A stretch of DNA of 64,000 bases from Lysinibacillus composti (GTDB lineage: Bacteria > Bacillota > Bacilli > Bacillales_A > Planococcaceae): assembly GCF_016908465.1 (NCBI RefSeq), contig NZ_JAFBDY010000006.1, positions 144,768-208,767 on the forward strand, written 5' to 3'. The notes beneath the pieces are model-generated. The model was not told the DNA's origin. It ran no database searches and was given only the letters and a program-made list of their open reading frames with translations. Both the position numbers and the translations under genes were made by a program. Below are positions 8,753 to 17,083 of the stretch, piece by piece (the stretch's first letter is position 1; each line of letters starts with the position of its first letter).

Positions 8753-8826
8753 ATTTAACATTAAGTAGAATAATTTGGCAATAACAATTAAACTTTGTAC
8801 TAATAGAAATTTTTAATCATTAGAAA
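8753..8826 (-). promoter_or_regulatory. Promoter and operator of the GNAT gene
   Basis: Minus-strand -35 TTGCCA (plus 8776-8781), 17 bp, -10 TTAAAT (plus 8753-8758). The upstream stretch (plus 8801-8825: AATAGAAATTTTTAATCAT and flanks) matches the one before the cysK-like gene at most positions. Confidence 0.65.
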
Positions 8827-8862
8827 AAGAAGAACAATAGTAGTTTAATAAACTCTATGTTT

Positions 8863-8900
8863 AAAAAATGAGGCTGTCTTAAAATAGACAGCCTCTTTAG
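8863..8900 (-). terminator. Terminator of the wall-peptidase gene
   Basis: 10-bp stem GAGGCTGTCT / AGACAGCCTC with a 6-nt loop; minus-strand tail ATTTTTTA. The 170 bp between it and the peptidase stop codon (8901-9072) holds no gene I can support. Confidence 0.8.
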
Positions 8901-9072
8901 AAAAGTTTAGGGTAGAATAGCGTGTGCGTGAATGTGCATGATACCATTGAAATGAAAGAATCATTAAAATTGACACACGACATCATTTTCAATCTTCCAG
9001 GAACACATTTTTCTCAATTCGCTAATATGATTAGAACTCCAAAGTAAATAATCAGGGAGATAAATAACTTTG

Positions 9073-9642
9073 TTATGGAGACTCAGGAGGTCGCTCTCCT
9101 CGTTGTAAATCATAGATACTTAGGCCGAAATCCATTTGTAAATGAGGGTAATCCTTAAATTTAGGCCAATCTCCCCCCCACTTGAAACCAAGGGATTTTG
9201 CTATGATGACAACTTCCGTCCAATCCGCTACACCATTCCCATTCCCATCATAATTCATATCCCAAATGACATCTCCTGTTGGGGTTTTGATTGCAAAATC
9301 AACGGCAAGGCCGAAATTATGATAAGACTCTCCACCTTTTGCATGTGTCACAATATTCCCCTCCACCGAGCGTCCAATCTCATATAGCCGATCTTGATCT
9401 TCCGCGCTTCGGAAACTATCCGTAATCACGATTGTAATTCCTGAATTAGCAGACCGTTGTATTAGTTCATCTGCCTTTTCCTGCACAATAGGATGAGTGT
9501 TTGTTGGCGCGGGAGCATCTTCATTTATCTCTGGTTCAAAAGGAAGTTCTAACTGTGTTAGGTATCGATTATAGAAAATGATAATGAGTAAAACTAAGAA
9601 AATAAATAATATAAATAAATTACTAATCCAATTAATCTTCAA
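9073..9642 (-). CDS. Membrane-anchored M15 peptidase, CwlK/VanY-like
   Basis: 189 residues. One membrane helix (7-24), a short linker, then a D-Ala-D-Ala carboxypeptidase/L-alanyl-D-glutamate endopeptidase domain of family M15. Zinc-site motif SYHNFGLAVDF gives His108 and Asp115, and PHLQM gives His167; SFRS (76-79) is the conserved substrate strand. The GNGNGVADWTEV insert is usual for CwlK relatives. Probably cleaves peptidoglycan stem peptides outside the cell. The start is a TTG with only a poor ribosome binding site (GGAG lies about 17 nt upstream), so the start is unsure. The gene ends 430 bp before the GNAT promoter region and follows the Snf2 gene by 66 bp. Confidence 0.85.
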   Translation of the reverse strand: MKINWISNLFILFIFLVLLIIIFYNRYLTQLELPFEPEINEDAPAPTNTHPIVQEKADELIQRSANSGITIVITDSFRSAEDQDRLYEIGRSVEGNIVTHAKGGESYHNFGLAVDFAIKTPTGDVIWDMNYDGNGNGVADWTEVVIIAKSLGFKWGGDWPKFKDYPHLQMDFGLSIYDLQRGERPPESP

Positions 9643-9708
9643 AACTTTTTTGCTTTCATCTCCATTTACGTATATTTTTTCACTTGTAAACGCATTCTTA
9701 GGAAATCT

Positions 9709-12700
9709 CTAAATCATGAGGATTTCCCGAATTTCTTCTTCGGTTAAAGTGATTGATGTTTTTTCATCAAATTCAATGATATCTGCTATTAGATTTTTCT
9801 TTTTTTCCTGTAGTTCGTTCATTTTTTCCTCAATCGTGCCACGTGCTAACAGTTTAATAACTTGAACTGTATTTTTCTGACCCATTCTATGTGCACGGCT
9901 CATCGCTTGATCTTCTACAGCTGGGTTCCACCACAAATCATATAAAATCACGGTGTCTGCCCCAGTTAAATTAAGACCAGTTCCTCCTGCTTTTAATGAA
10001 ATTAAAAATAAATCACGCTCTCCATCGTTGAATCGATTGCATAGCTCAACACGTTTTTCTGAAGGCGTATGGCCATCAAGATAGAAATATGGTTGATTTC
10101 TTATTGTGAGTTCTCGTCCAATAAGCTCCAACATCTTTGTGAATTGTGAAAAAATCAACACTCTTTTACCTGAATGTTTGGATTCCTCAAGTATTTGAAG
10201 AAGCTGCTCAAATTTTGCTGAACCACCTTTATACCCTTCTACAAACAAGCCGGGGTGACAACAAATTTGGCGTAATCTCGTTAATCCCGCTAAAATACGA
10301 ATACGATTTTCCCGAAAACTCTCTTTATCCAAGTGTTTCAATGCATCATATCTTAGTTTCGCTAAAAAAGCGGCATATAGTTTCTTTTGTTCAGGAAGCA
10401 ACTCAGAAAATCCAAGTTCTTCATTTTTGCCTGGTAACTCCGCAAGTACTTCTTCTTTTAAGCGTCGAAGTAAAAATGGACGTACTCTTTTGGAGATAGA
10501 TTTTCTTGTTAAGAAACTATATTCCTCTAGCCCCTGAAATAGTTGAGGAAACACAACATGATAAATTGACCATAATTCTTCTGCTCTATTTTCAACAGGT
10601 GTTCCAGTCAATGCAAAACGGTGATCTGCTTTTATTTTTTTCACCGCCCGCGCAGTTTGAGTTACTGGATTTTTAAATGCTTGTGCTTCATCAAAAAAAA
10701 CAGTATGAAACGTTTGCTTCTCATACCAGGCTAAATCACGACGTATTAATGGATACGAAGTAATAAGCACAGATATGTCACTATCATCTAGAGACTTCAA
10801 AAGCTCTTTTCGTGCGGATAGCTCCCCATCAATGACGATGGCTTGAAGTTCAGGAGCAAATGCCATTATTTCATGCAACCAGTTGTATGTTAAAGAAGAA
10901 GGACACACAATCAAAACCTGTTGCTTCCTAGCCTTAATGTTTTCTAATTCAGAAACAATGAACGCAATACTTTGCACAGTTTTCCCAAGTCCCATATCAT
11001 CTGCTAATACACCACCAAATCCATAGCTAGCAAGGGACTTCATCCATTTAAAACCTTGTATTTGATAGTCTCTTAAAACCTCTTCTAAACTTGTTGGAAT
11101 TTCAAAATCCAATGTTTCTGGATGAAGTAATCGGTCGATTAATTGTCGGAATGATTCCTCAGGCGAAAATACCTCACTCTCATCGATTAATTCAAGAAAT
11201 TTTAAACTCTCTAATATAGGCATATTGAACGTAGTTTCGATATCATCATCCTGAATTGGAGCAGTCAGTAAGAACCTACGTATTTCTTCCATTTCCTTTA
11301 AATTAAGGGATAATAATGAGTCATTGGGTAGACGATAATATTTTCGCTTAACTTGAATTGCTTGTAAGATCTCCTTTACTTGTTCATCTGAAATACCGTC
11401 CATCTTAAATTTAAATTCCAACCAATCTGTACGTTCTTTTTTCAGTTTTACAACAATTTTAGGAAATACATCTTTTTTGACGAGTCGATTGCGAACAGCT
11501 GTTGTCGCGTAAATTTGTGCAAGTGGTTGAAGTGTTGGAACCACATCATTTAAAAAGTCAAATTCCAACTCTTCATTTTGCATAAAGTATCCCCCATCAG
11601 TTTTCATAAACCCACTAGTATCCAAGATTTCTAGAATTTCTTGTTCTTTCTTATAATCTCTTAAAATCATTGGACCTATTGGATGTTCACTTTTTTCTAG
11701 GGGTTGAATCACCACATGATCATATTGAAATTCGAGACCAACCAACAGTCTATTTTTCAGGCGATCCAAGTAAATCTTGGCAACAAGTGGTGTTCTCCTC
11801 ATTTCCTCAATTAACTGTTCTGACAGATTAACATGGCTAATTTTTCTCAAACTTGGTACCACTTTGTTAAGAAATATATCTATTTGTTCACGAGGAATCG
11901 GTACTGTGTTCATATCAGGTGTTACAAGCATTTCCTGCAGCTCATCTAACCGTTCATAATCATCGCCATCCAATTGATAGACTTTCCCCTCACTTAATAC
12001 AGCATTATATGCACTAAAAAGTAGCATTTTTTCGAAACCTTTAGCGGTCATTTGAAATTCTTTATTAAGTGATTCTACAAAAATTTGTAGAGGAGGGGCT
12101 CCTTCTACTAGATGTAGATGCTGAGTTTGTTCACGTTGATCAACCAATATAGAGTTCGCTTTAGTAAGTAGCGGCATGAGTTCACCCCATGTAGAAGGTG
12201 GAATAAGTAATACGTCTTCTCCGATTGTTTTAGCTGTGTCCTTTGATAAAGCATTGTGATACACCATCTCATCACGGACCACTTTTATTAGATATTGCAG
12301 CACTACGTCGTCTTGTTTGTCAAAACAATGCTCATTGGGATCAAAATTTAGTTTACATGACAATGTACATTGTTTACCCAATTTTACATGTTGTAGAAAT
12401 GAACGAATTGGTGAGATCTTCGTTTGATCGATGTAAAGTTGGACACCAAACAAATATTGACCATTTCTAATTAAACAAGGTTTTAGGACAAACTGAACTT
12501 CTAATACTTTTCTATTTTCAAAATGAAGTTGATGACGACTTTTCCTAATAGGTTCGTCCTGGAAAAGTGTCATAAAGCTATTTGATAATTGGTGCTCATT
12601 TGATTGTTCCACTTGCGCATCAGTTTGACTTTTTTCATATTTCTTCTTATCAACAATCGCTAGTAACACAGCCGCAACATGTTGACAATTCTTACTAAAA

Positions 12701-12918
12701 CCTGCCAGAGTTGGACAACTACAGGACGCTTCGATACTACCTGAGACACTTTTGATTGTGACACGGAAGTCTTCTGCAGCCTTAACAGTAGCTATACATT
12801 GTTCCGCGTTATAGTCATGAATGTTTACTTTATTTGCACGATAATAAGATTCGCCTCTTTTGAAGGAGACGGAGCCACACATTTCTTTAATAATTTTATG
12901 ACTGACTTTGATCTCCAT
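9709..12918 (-). CDS. SWIM zinc-finger Snf2/Rad54-type helicase (YwqA-like)
   Basis: 1069 residues. N-terminal SWIM zinc finger with Cys66, Cys68, Cys78 and His80; a long middle domain; then the Snf2 ATPase: motif I DDMGLGKT (about 636-643), motif II DEAQ (about 743), motif III LTGTPVEN, and the helicase C domain ending with motif VI HRMGQKNTVQV (about 1008). Length and order match Bacillus YwqA and relatives. These proteins are double-stranded DNA translocases of unclear role (repair or transcription recycling have been proposed). Excellent ribosome binding site GGAAGGAG. Transcribed leftwards and possibly read through into the wall peptidase, as I see no terminator in between. Confidence 0.92.
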   Translation of the reverse strand: MEIKVSHKIIKEMCGSVSFKRGESYYRANKVNIHDYNAEQCIATVKAAEDFRVTIKSVSGSIEASCSCPTLAGFSKNCQHVAAVLLAIVDKKKYEKSQTDAQVEQSNEHQLSNSFMTLFQDEPIRKSRHQLHFENRKVLEVQFVLKPCLIRNGQYLFGVQLYIDQTKISPIRSFLQHVKLGKQCTLSCKLNFDPNEHCFDKQDDVVLQYLIKVVRDEMVYHNALSKDTAKTIGEDVLLIPPSTWGELMPLLTKANSILVDQREQTQHLHLVEGAPPLQIFVESLNKEFQMTAKGFEKMLLFSAYNAVLSEGKVYQLDGDDYERLDELQEMLVTPDMNTVPIPREQIDIFLNKVVPSLRKISHVNLSEQLIEEMRRTPLVAKIYLDRLKNRLLVGLEFQYDHVVIQPLEKSEHPIGPMILRDYKKEQEILEILDTSGFMKTDGGYFMQNEELEFDFLNDVVPTLQPLAQIYATTAVRNRLVKKDVFPKIVVKLKKERTDWLEFKFKMDGISDEQVKEILQAIQVKRKYYRLPNDSLLSLNLKEMEEIRRFLLTAPIQDDDIETTFNMPILESLKFLELIDESEVFSPEESFRQLIDRLLHPETLDFEIPTSLEEVLRDYQIQGFKWMKSLASYGFGGVLADDMGLGKTVQSIAFIVSELENIKARKQQVLIVCPSSLTYNWLHEIMAFAPELQAIVIDGELSARKELLKSLDDSDISVLITSYPLIRRDLAWYEKQTFHTVFFDEAQAFKNPVTQTARAVKKIKADHRFALTGTPVENRAEELWSIYHVVFPQLFQGLEEYSFLTRKSISKRVRPFLLRRLKEEVLAELPGKNEELGFSELLPEQKKLYAAFLAKLRYDALKHLDKESFRENRIRILAGLTRLRQICCHPGLFVEGYKGGSAKFEQLLQILEESKHSGKRVLIFSQFTKMLELIGRELTIRNQPYFYLDGHTPSEKRVELCNRFNDGERDLFLISLKAGGTGLNLTGADTVILYDLWWNPAVEDQAMSRAHRMGQKNTVQVIKLLARGTIEEKMNELQEKKKNLIADIIEFDEKTSITLTEEEIREILMI

Positions 12919-13085
12919 GTATTCCGCTCCTTCCTTGCCATTAACACAAAAATGATCGTTCTTTTTATCACTAATGCTTATTTTATCACGTATTTTAGAG
13001 TCAATCGACAGATAGGTTACTGATTAATTTTACTAAGTGCAATTGATAAGGTTTTTTATATTATTTTATTTATAATAAACAAATA

Positions 13086-13122
13086 AAAAGAGAGTAAACA
13101 GATTGCTGTATACTCTCTTAAT
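13086..13122 (-). terminator. Terminator of the first organic-acid operon
   Basis: AAGAGAGTA / TATACTCTCTT stem (minus strand tail TTTTTATTTG), 50 bp past the CoA-transferase stop. Confidence 0.8.
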
Positions 13123-13171
13123 TTAAGATTATTTAGTTTTTGCGACTTTCTAAAATCCAAATTCTTATAGC

Positions 13172-14386
13172 TTAAATAACTCCATTCGCTTTATAAGTTT
13201 CTAGCTCATCTTCACTTAATTCTAGAAGATTTGTATATATTTCTTCATTGTGCTCACCAATGGATGGACCACTCCAGTTGATTTTTCCTGGTGTTTTACT
13301 TAGTTTTGGCACAATACCTGGCATATGTACCGTCCCCATGTCCGGATCTTCAATTGCTTGAATCATTTCTCTATCGTGGTAATGAGGGTCATTTGAAATA
13401 TCCTCCATGTTGTAAACAGGACCCGCTGGAACTCCGTATTCGTCCATTAAATTAAGCACATCTTGTGCATCGTTTTGCAGAACCCATTCCCCGATTAAAT
13501 CTTCAAGTTCTGTTTGGTTTTTCCCACGTGCTGTATGATTATTGAACTTCGGATCTTCCAACCATTCTGGATGTCCTATTGCTTGAGCAAGGCGTATAAA
13601 TAATTGATCGGAATTAGCTGCAACAATAACTAATTTTCCGTCTTTTGTATTATATAAATTGGAAGGGGCTACGCCTGGAAGAATGGAACCTGTTCGTTCT
13701 TTTATAACTCCATACTTGTAGTATTCTCCAATTCCGTTTTCCATTACAGCAAATACCGCTTCATATAAAGCGACATCGATCTCTTGCCCTTCACTTTCAT
13801 TATTCTTCACTTGGCTAAATAAGGCCATAATCGTCCCTAACGCCCCATATAACGCGGCTAATGAATCACCGATACTAACGCCAATTCTAGGTGGTACTTG
13901 CCCTGGAAAACCAGTTACATAGCGTAGTCCTCCCATTGCTTCCCCAACACTTCCAAAACCTGCCTTGCCGCTATATGTGCCTGTTTGCCCAAAGCCTGAA
14001 ATTCTAGCCATAATAATCTTTTTATTTATTTTTTTAAGATCTTCGTAACCTAAATTTAGTTTATCCAGGGAACCAGGACGAAGGTTTTCTACGACAACAT
14101 CTGCTTTACTCACTAACTTTTTAGCAAGGTGCTGTCCTTCTTCTGATTTTAAATTTAAGGTAATACATTTTTTGTTTCGTGCTTGTGTTGCCCACCAAAC
14201 AGATTTATCGCCTTCTGTTTTACTGCCCCATTTACGAATGTTGTCGCCTTGACCTGGAACCTCTATTTTAATAACCTCAGCTCCGAAGTCTGCTAGTATT
14301 CTAGTTAAAAAAGGTGCAGCAATAAAATTTCCAAATTCAAGTACTTTTACTCCTCTTAACGGTCCTTGTGTATTTGAGTGTTCCAA
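13172..14386 (-). CDS. CaiB/BaiF (family III) CoA-transferase
   Basis: 404 residues of family III CoA-transferases, which move CoA between carboxylic acids through an aspartyl-CoA anhydride. Visible are the N-terminal GVKVLEFGNFIAAPF, DFGAEVIKIE, QARNKKCITLNL, ENLRPGSLDKL, and the catalytic Asp174 in GVSIGDSLAALY. Start is TTG at 14386 behind GAGGAGAGG. It is the last gene of CitMHS - HMG-CoA-lyase-like - CoA-transferase, so I infer it activates the acid imported by the transporter for cleavage by the lyase. It resembles the intact CoA-transferase at 37511 more than the frameshifted one at 36265. Donor CoA ester unknown (succinyl- or acetyl-CoA likely). Confidence 0.9.
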   Translation of the reverse strand: MEHSNTQGPLRGVKVLEFGNFIAAPFLTRILADFGAEVIKIEVPGQGDNIRKWGSKTEGDKSVWWATQARNKKCITLNLKSEEGQHLAKKLVSKADVVVENLRPGSLDKLNLGYEDLKKINKKIIMARISGFGQTGTYSGKAGFGSVGEAMGGLRYVTGFPGQVPPRIGVSIGDSLAALYGALGTIMALFSQVKNNESEGQEIDVALYEAVFAVMENGIGEYYKYGVIKERTGSILPGVAPSNLYNTKDGKLVIVAANSDQLFIRLAQAIGHPEWLEDPKFNNHTARGKNQTELEDLIGEWVLQNDAQDVLNLMDEYGVPAGPVYNMEDISNDPHYHDREMIQAIEDPDMGTVHMPGIVPKLSKTPGKINWSGPSIGEHNEEIYTNLLELSEDELETYKANGVI

Positions 14387-14429
14387 AATAATTCCTCTCC
14401 TCTAAATCTAGATGTAAGTATGTGCTCAA

Positions 14430-15338
14430 TTAGGCAGTGTGAGTGTCGCTACTTTTTCCTGCTTTCATGATTTGACCACTTAATGTTTTTTCTAGTTCTT
14501 TCTCTAGTCCTCTTGATGCTAAAATTAGTTTATCAACGTCAATTCCAGTATCGTATCCCATTTGTTCTAGCATATGGACAGTATCTTCAGTACAAATATT
14601 GCCAGTTGCACCTGGGGCAAAAGGACATCCACCAATTCCGCCTAACGCAGCATCAAAATGCGTTACACCGCCTCTAATACCTGCAATGACATTTGCTAGA
14701 CCCATTCCTCTTGTATTATGTAAGTGGAGGCCTACTTTTAAATTAGGCCACTTTGATTTCACAGCATAACAAGTCTCTTCAACTTGTTTTGGATTAGCCA
14801 TACCCGTTGTATCGGCAAGATTAATAGAATTAGGATTATATTCAACGATTCGTTCAATGATAGGGAAAAGCTTTTCTTTTGTATACAAGCCTTCAAATGG
14901 ACAACCAAAAGCAGTACTAATCGCAATATTGATTGGGATTTGTTCTTGTAACACACTTTCTCCCATTAATAGTTTTTGAACAAATTGAATGCTTTCATCT
15001 ACTGTTTGATTTGCATTTTTACGATTATGGGTCTCACTTAAAGAAAAGACGAGATTGATTTCATCTGCTTTTGCTTTTTGTGCTCGATCCACGCCTCTTT
15101 CATTTAATGCGATTGCACTATATGTCACATCTGACCTTCTAGGTATCTTTGAAAATAGTTCTTCCGCATCTGCCATTTGAGGGACATATTTCGGATGAAC
15201 AAACGATGTTAGCTCAATGTTTTTAATGCCAGCATCAATTAAGCTATTTATTAAATCCAATTTGTAAGAAATAGACGGTATTTTGCTTTCCATTTGAAAA
15301 CCGTCACGTGTAACCACTTCATTAATATGAATCTTCAT
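14430..15338 (-). CDS. Hydroxymethylglutaryl-CoA lyase-like aldolase (HMGL family)
   Basis: 302 residues, TIM-barrel pyruvate-carboxylase/HMG-CoA-lyase family. Catalytic features: TRDGFQ at the N-terminus (metal Asp, catalytic Arg), the metal pair in LHLHNTRGMG, and the mobile-loop cysteine in GGIGGCPFAPGATGN. HMG-CoA lyase splits 3-hydroxy-3-methylglutaryl-CoA into acetyl-CoA and acetoacetate; relatives cleave similar 3-hydroxy-3-methyl acyl-CoAs. The ATG at 15338 has GGAGGATATT in front, so I reject the in-frame start at 15380. A paralogue with the same partners is at 35318. Substrate is inferred to be the CoA ester made by the neighbouring CoA-transferase. Confidence 0.88.
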   Translation of the reverse strand: MKIHINEVVTRDGFQMESKIPSISYKLDLINSLIDAGIKNIELTSFVHPKYVPQMADAEELFSKIPRRSDVTYSAIALNERGVDRAQKAKADEINLVFSLSETHNRKNANQTVDESIQFVQKLLMGESVLQEQIPINIAISTAFGCPFEGLYTKEKLFPIIERIVEYNPNSINLADTTGMANPKQVEETCYAVKSKWPNLKVGLHLHNTRGMGLANVIAGIRGGVTHFDAALGGIGGCPFAPGATGNICTEDTVHMLEQMGYDTGIDVDKLILASRGLEKELEKTLSGQIMKAGKSSDTHTA

Positions 15339-15417
15339 AATATCCTCCAACTCTACTTCTACTACTTTGTTCAATTTCACTATTTAACTATAACATTTTC
15401 TAAAAATTCTATCAATT

Positions 15418-16716
15418 TCAGATTGTGATATGTCCTAAACCAATCCCAATTAAAATAAATAGTACTAAAATCCCGACTGCCCATTTTAATGCATATTTTT
15501 GAACTGCAACCAAATTCACTTTAGTTAGTTCCGTTAATAAATACATTGCTCCAACTAGTGGTCCGATAAAGCCAAATGGCGAACTATAGAGAGAAGCAAT
15601 AGCAATTTCTTGAGCACTGATTCCATATGATGCAGCCGTTTCAGCTAAAATGGGGATAATCCCGAAGTAGTAAGCATCAGGACCGATAAAGAAGATCACT
15701 GCAGGACCAACTATAGCTACGACTAGACTCATGAACGGGCCAAAACCATCTGGAATAATAGAAATTAAACTTTGTGCCATCGATTCAGACATTCCAGTCC
15801 CTTTCAAAATTCCTGAAAAAACGCCAGCAGCAAGAATAATGCTCGTCACATTTAAAGCATTGGATGCATGTCGTGAAAGTACTTCTTTTTGTAGTTTTAT
15901 TGAAGGGAAATTAATGAGTAATGCTAGTGCTGTACCAAAAACAAATAACACGATGGAAGGAATCCATTCTAAAACTAATGCAACCATAATAATCATGGTT
16001 AACACTAAATTCACCCAAATTAACCAAGTGCGCTTTTGTTCCGAATCTACAATAGTTGTAGCTGCCATTTGAGCATCCGCTTTATGAAGTAAGTTAGAAT
16101 AAACACCTAATCTTGCCCGTTCTTTTCTTCCGATAAAATAAGCTACAATCACAATATAAACTATTCCAGCAATCATTCCTGGTAATACGGAAACGAATAA
16201 AGAAGTCGGGTCAAGATTTAATACGGAGGCAACCCTTCCAACTGGACCTCCCCAAGGAACTAGTGTTGTAATCCCAATTTGCAAAGCAGTAAGCGCTGCT
16301 AGAATGATTGGTTTGATCCCTAACTTTAAATAAATAGGAAGAAAAGCACTAATACAAATCATGATAGTAGATGACCCATCTCCATCAAAACCAACAATTC
16401 CTGCTAACACAGCAGAGCCTACGATGACTTTTAATGGGTCGCCTTTAGCTAATTGAACAATTTTATTTGTTAGCGGATCAAATAAACCTACATCAATCAT
16501 GATGGCAAAATACAAGATAGCAAATAAAATTAATAGTGCAGTAGGAGCTGTATTAACAATTCCCTCTTTCATTAATGTTCCTAACTCTAAACCAAAACCA
16601 CCTATTACACCAAAAATGATTGGGATAATAATTAACCCAATAAAAGGTGAAACACGATTTGTTAGAATTAAGTACAAGAATGAAATAATCATTAGAAATC
16701 CTAAAATACTCAACAT
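15418..16716 (-). CDS. CitMHS-family organic-acid (metal-citrate type) symporter
   Basis: 432 residues, about 12 membrane helices, of the citrate-Mg2+/Ca2+:H+ or Na+ symporter family. Motifs seen include the two half-repeats with GFDGDGSSTIMICISAFLPIY and FIGPDAYYFGIIPILAETAASYG. In Bacillus, CitM and CitH take up citrate chelated to divalent metal; this copy sits with an HMGL-like lyase and a CoA-transferase, so its substrate may be another di- or tricarboxylate. Start at the ATG at 16716 (AGGGGGA, 8 nt away). First gene of its operon. Confidence 0.85.
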   Translation of the reverse strand: MLSILGFLMIISFLYLILTNRVSPFIGLIIIPIIFGVIGGFGLELGTLMKEGIVNTAPTALLILFAILYFAIMIDVGLFDPLTNKIVQLAKGDPLKVIVGSAVLAGIVGFDGDGSSTIMICISAFLPIYLKLGIKPIILAALTALQIGITTLVPWGGPVGRVASVLNLDPTSLFVSVLPGMIAGIVYIVIVAYFIGRKERARLGVYSNLLHKADAQMAATTIVDSEQKRTWLIWVNLVLTMIIMVALVLEWIPSIVLFVFGTALALLINFPSIKLQKEVLSRHASNALNVTSIILAAGVFSGILKGTGMSESMAQSLISIIPDGFGPFMSLVVAIVGPAVIFFIGPDAYYFGIIPILAETAASYGISAQEIAIASLYSSPFGFIGPLVGAMYLLTELTKVNLVAVQKYALKWAVGILVLFILIGIGLGHITI

Positions 16717-16839
16717 ACCATAAATCCCCCTATCATTTCCCCGAAGTACCGGCATCTCTTACATTTTCAAAGATTAGATACCAACCAACTTAAGATTTGT
16801 AACTACTGATTAGATTTTAACCGTCGATTGAATGTTAGT

Positions 16840-16854
16840 AACTTTCTGAAATTT
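16840..16854 (-). promoter_or_regulatory. Possible CodY box upstream of the CitMHS operon
   Basis: AACTTTCTGAAATTT matches 13 of 15 positions of the CodY consensus (AATTTTCWGAAAATT). It is 124 bp upstream of the transporter start. A single weak match in AT-rich DNA, so tentative. Confidence 0.35.
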
Positions 16855-17023
16855 ACGTTAATTCCAATGATAAAATTTACCATGGACATTTTCAAGATAA
16901 ACTTTAGTGGATTAAAGTTTTAAAGCAATAAATAGGTAAAAAGGTATATAAAATATTTATTTTTGTAATGTTAATCTTGAGTTAAAGTAAATGTAGTTGA
17001 AAAATACATATGTATAATGAAAT

Positions 17024-17068
17024 AAAAAAAGAGTAAATTCTACACACTCGTAGAAATCACTCTTTTTT
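17024..17068 (-). terminator. Terminator of the YhgE/Pip gene
   Basis: Stem AAAAAAGAGT / ACTCTTTTTT with an inner TTCTAC / GTAGAA stem; U-rich in both directions. The rest of 16756-17083 holds the upstream region of the CitMHS operon and no gene. Confidence 0.75.
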
Positions 17069-17083
17069 CCAACTATATTCCGA

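Noticed and set aside
8923..9047. Short plus-strand frame (about 40 codons) ending ANMIRTPK
   Set aside because: No ribosome site, no recognisable family; could be a relic but unsupported.
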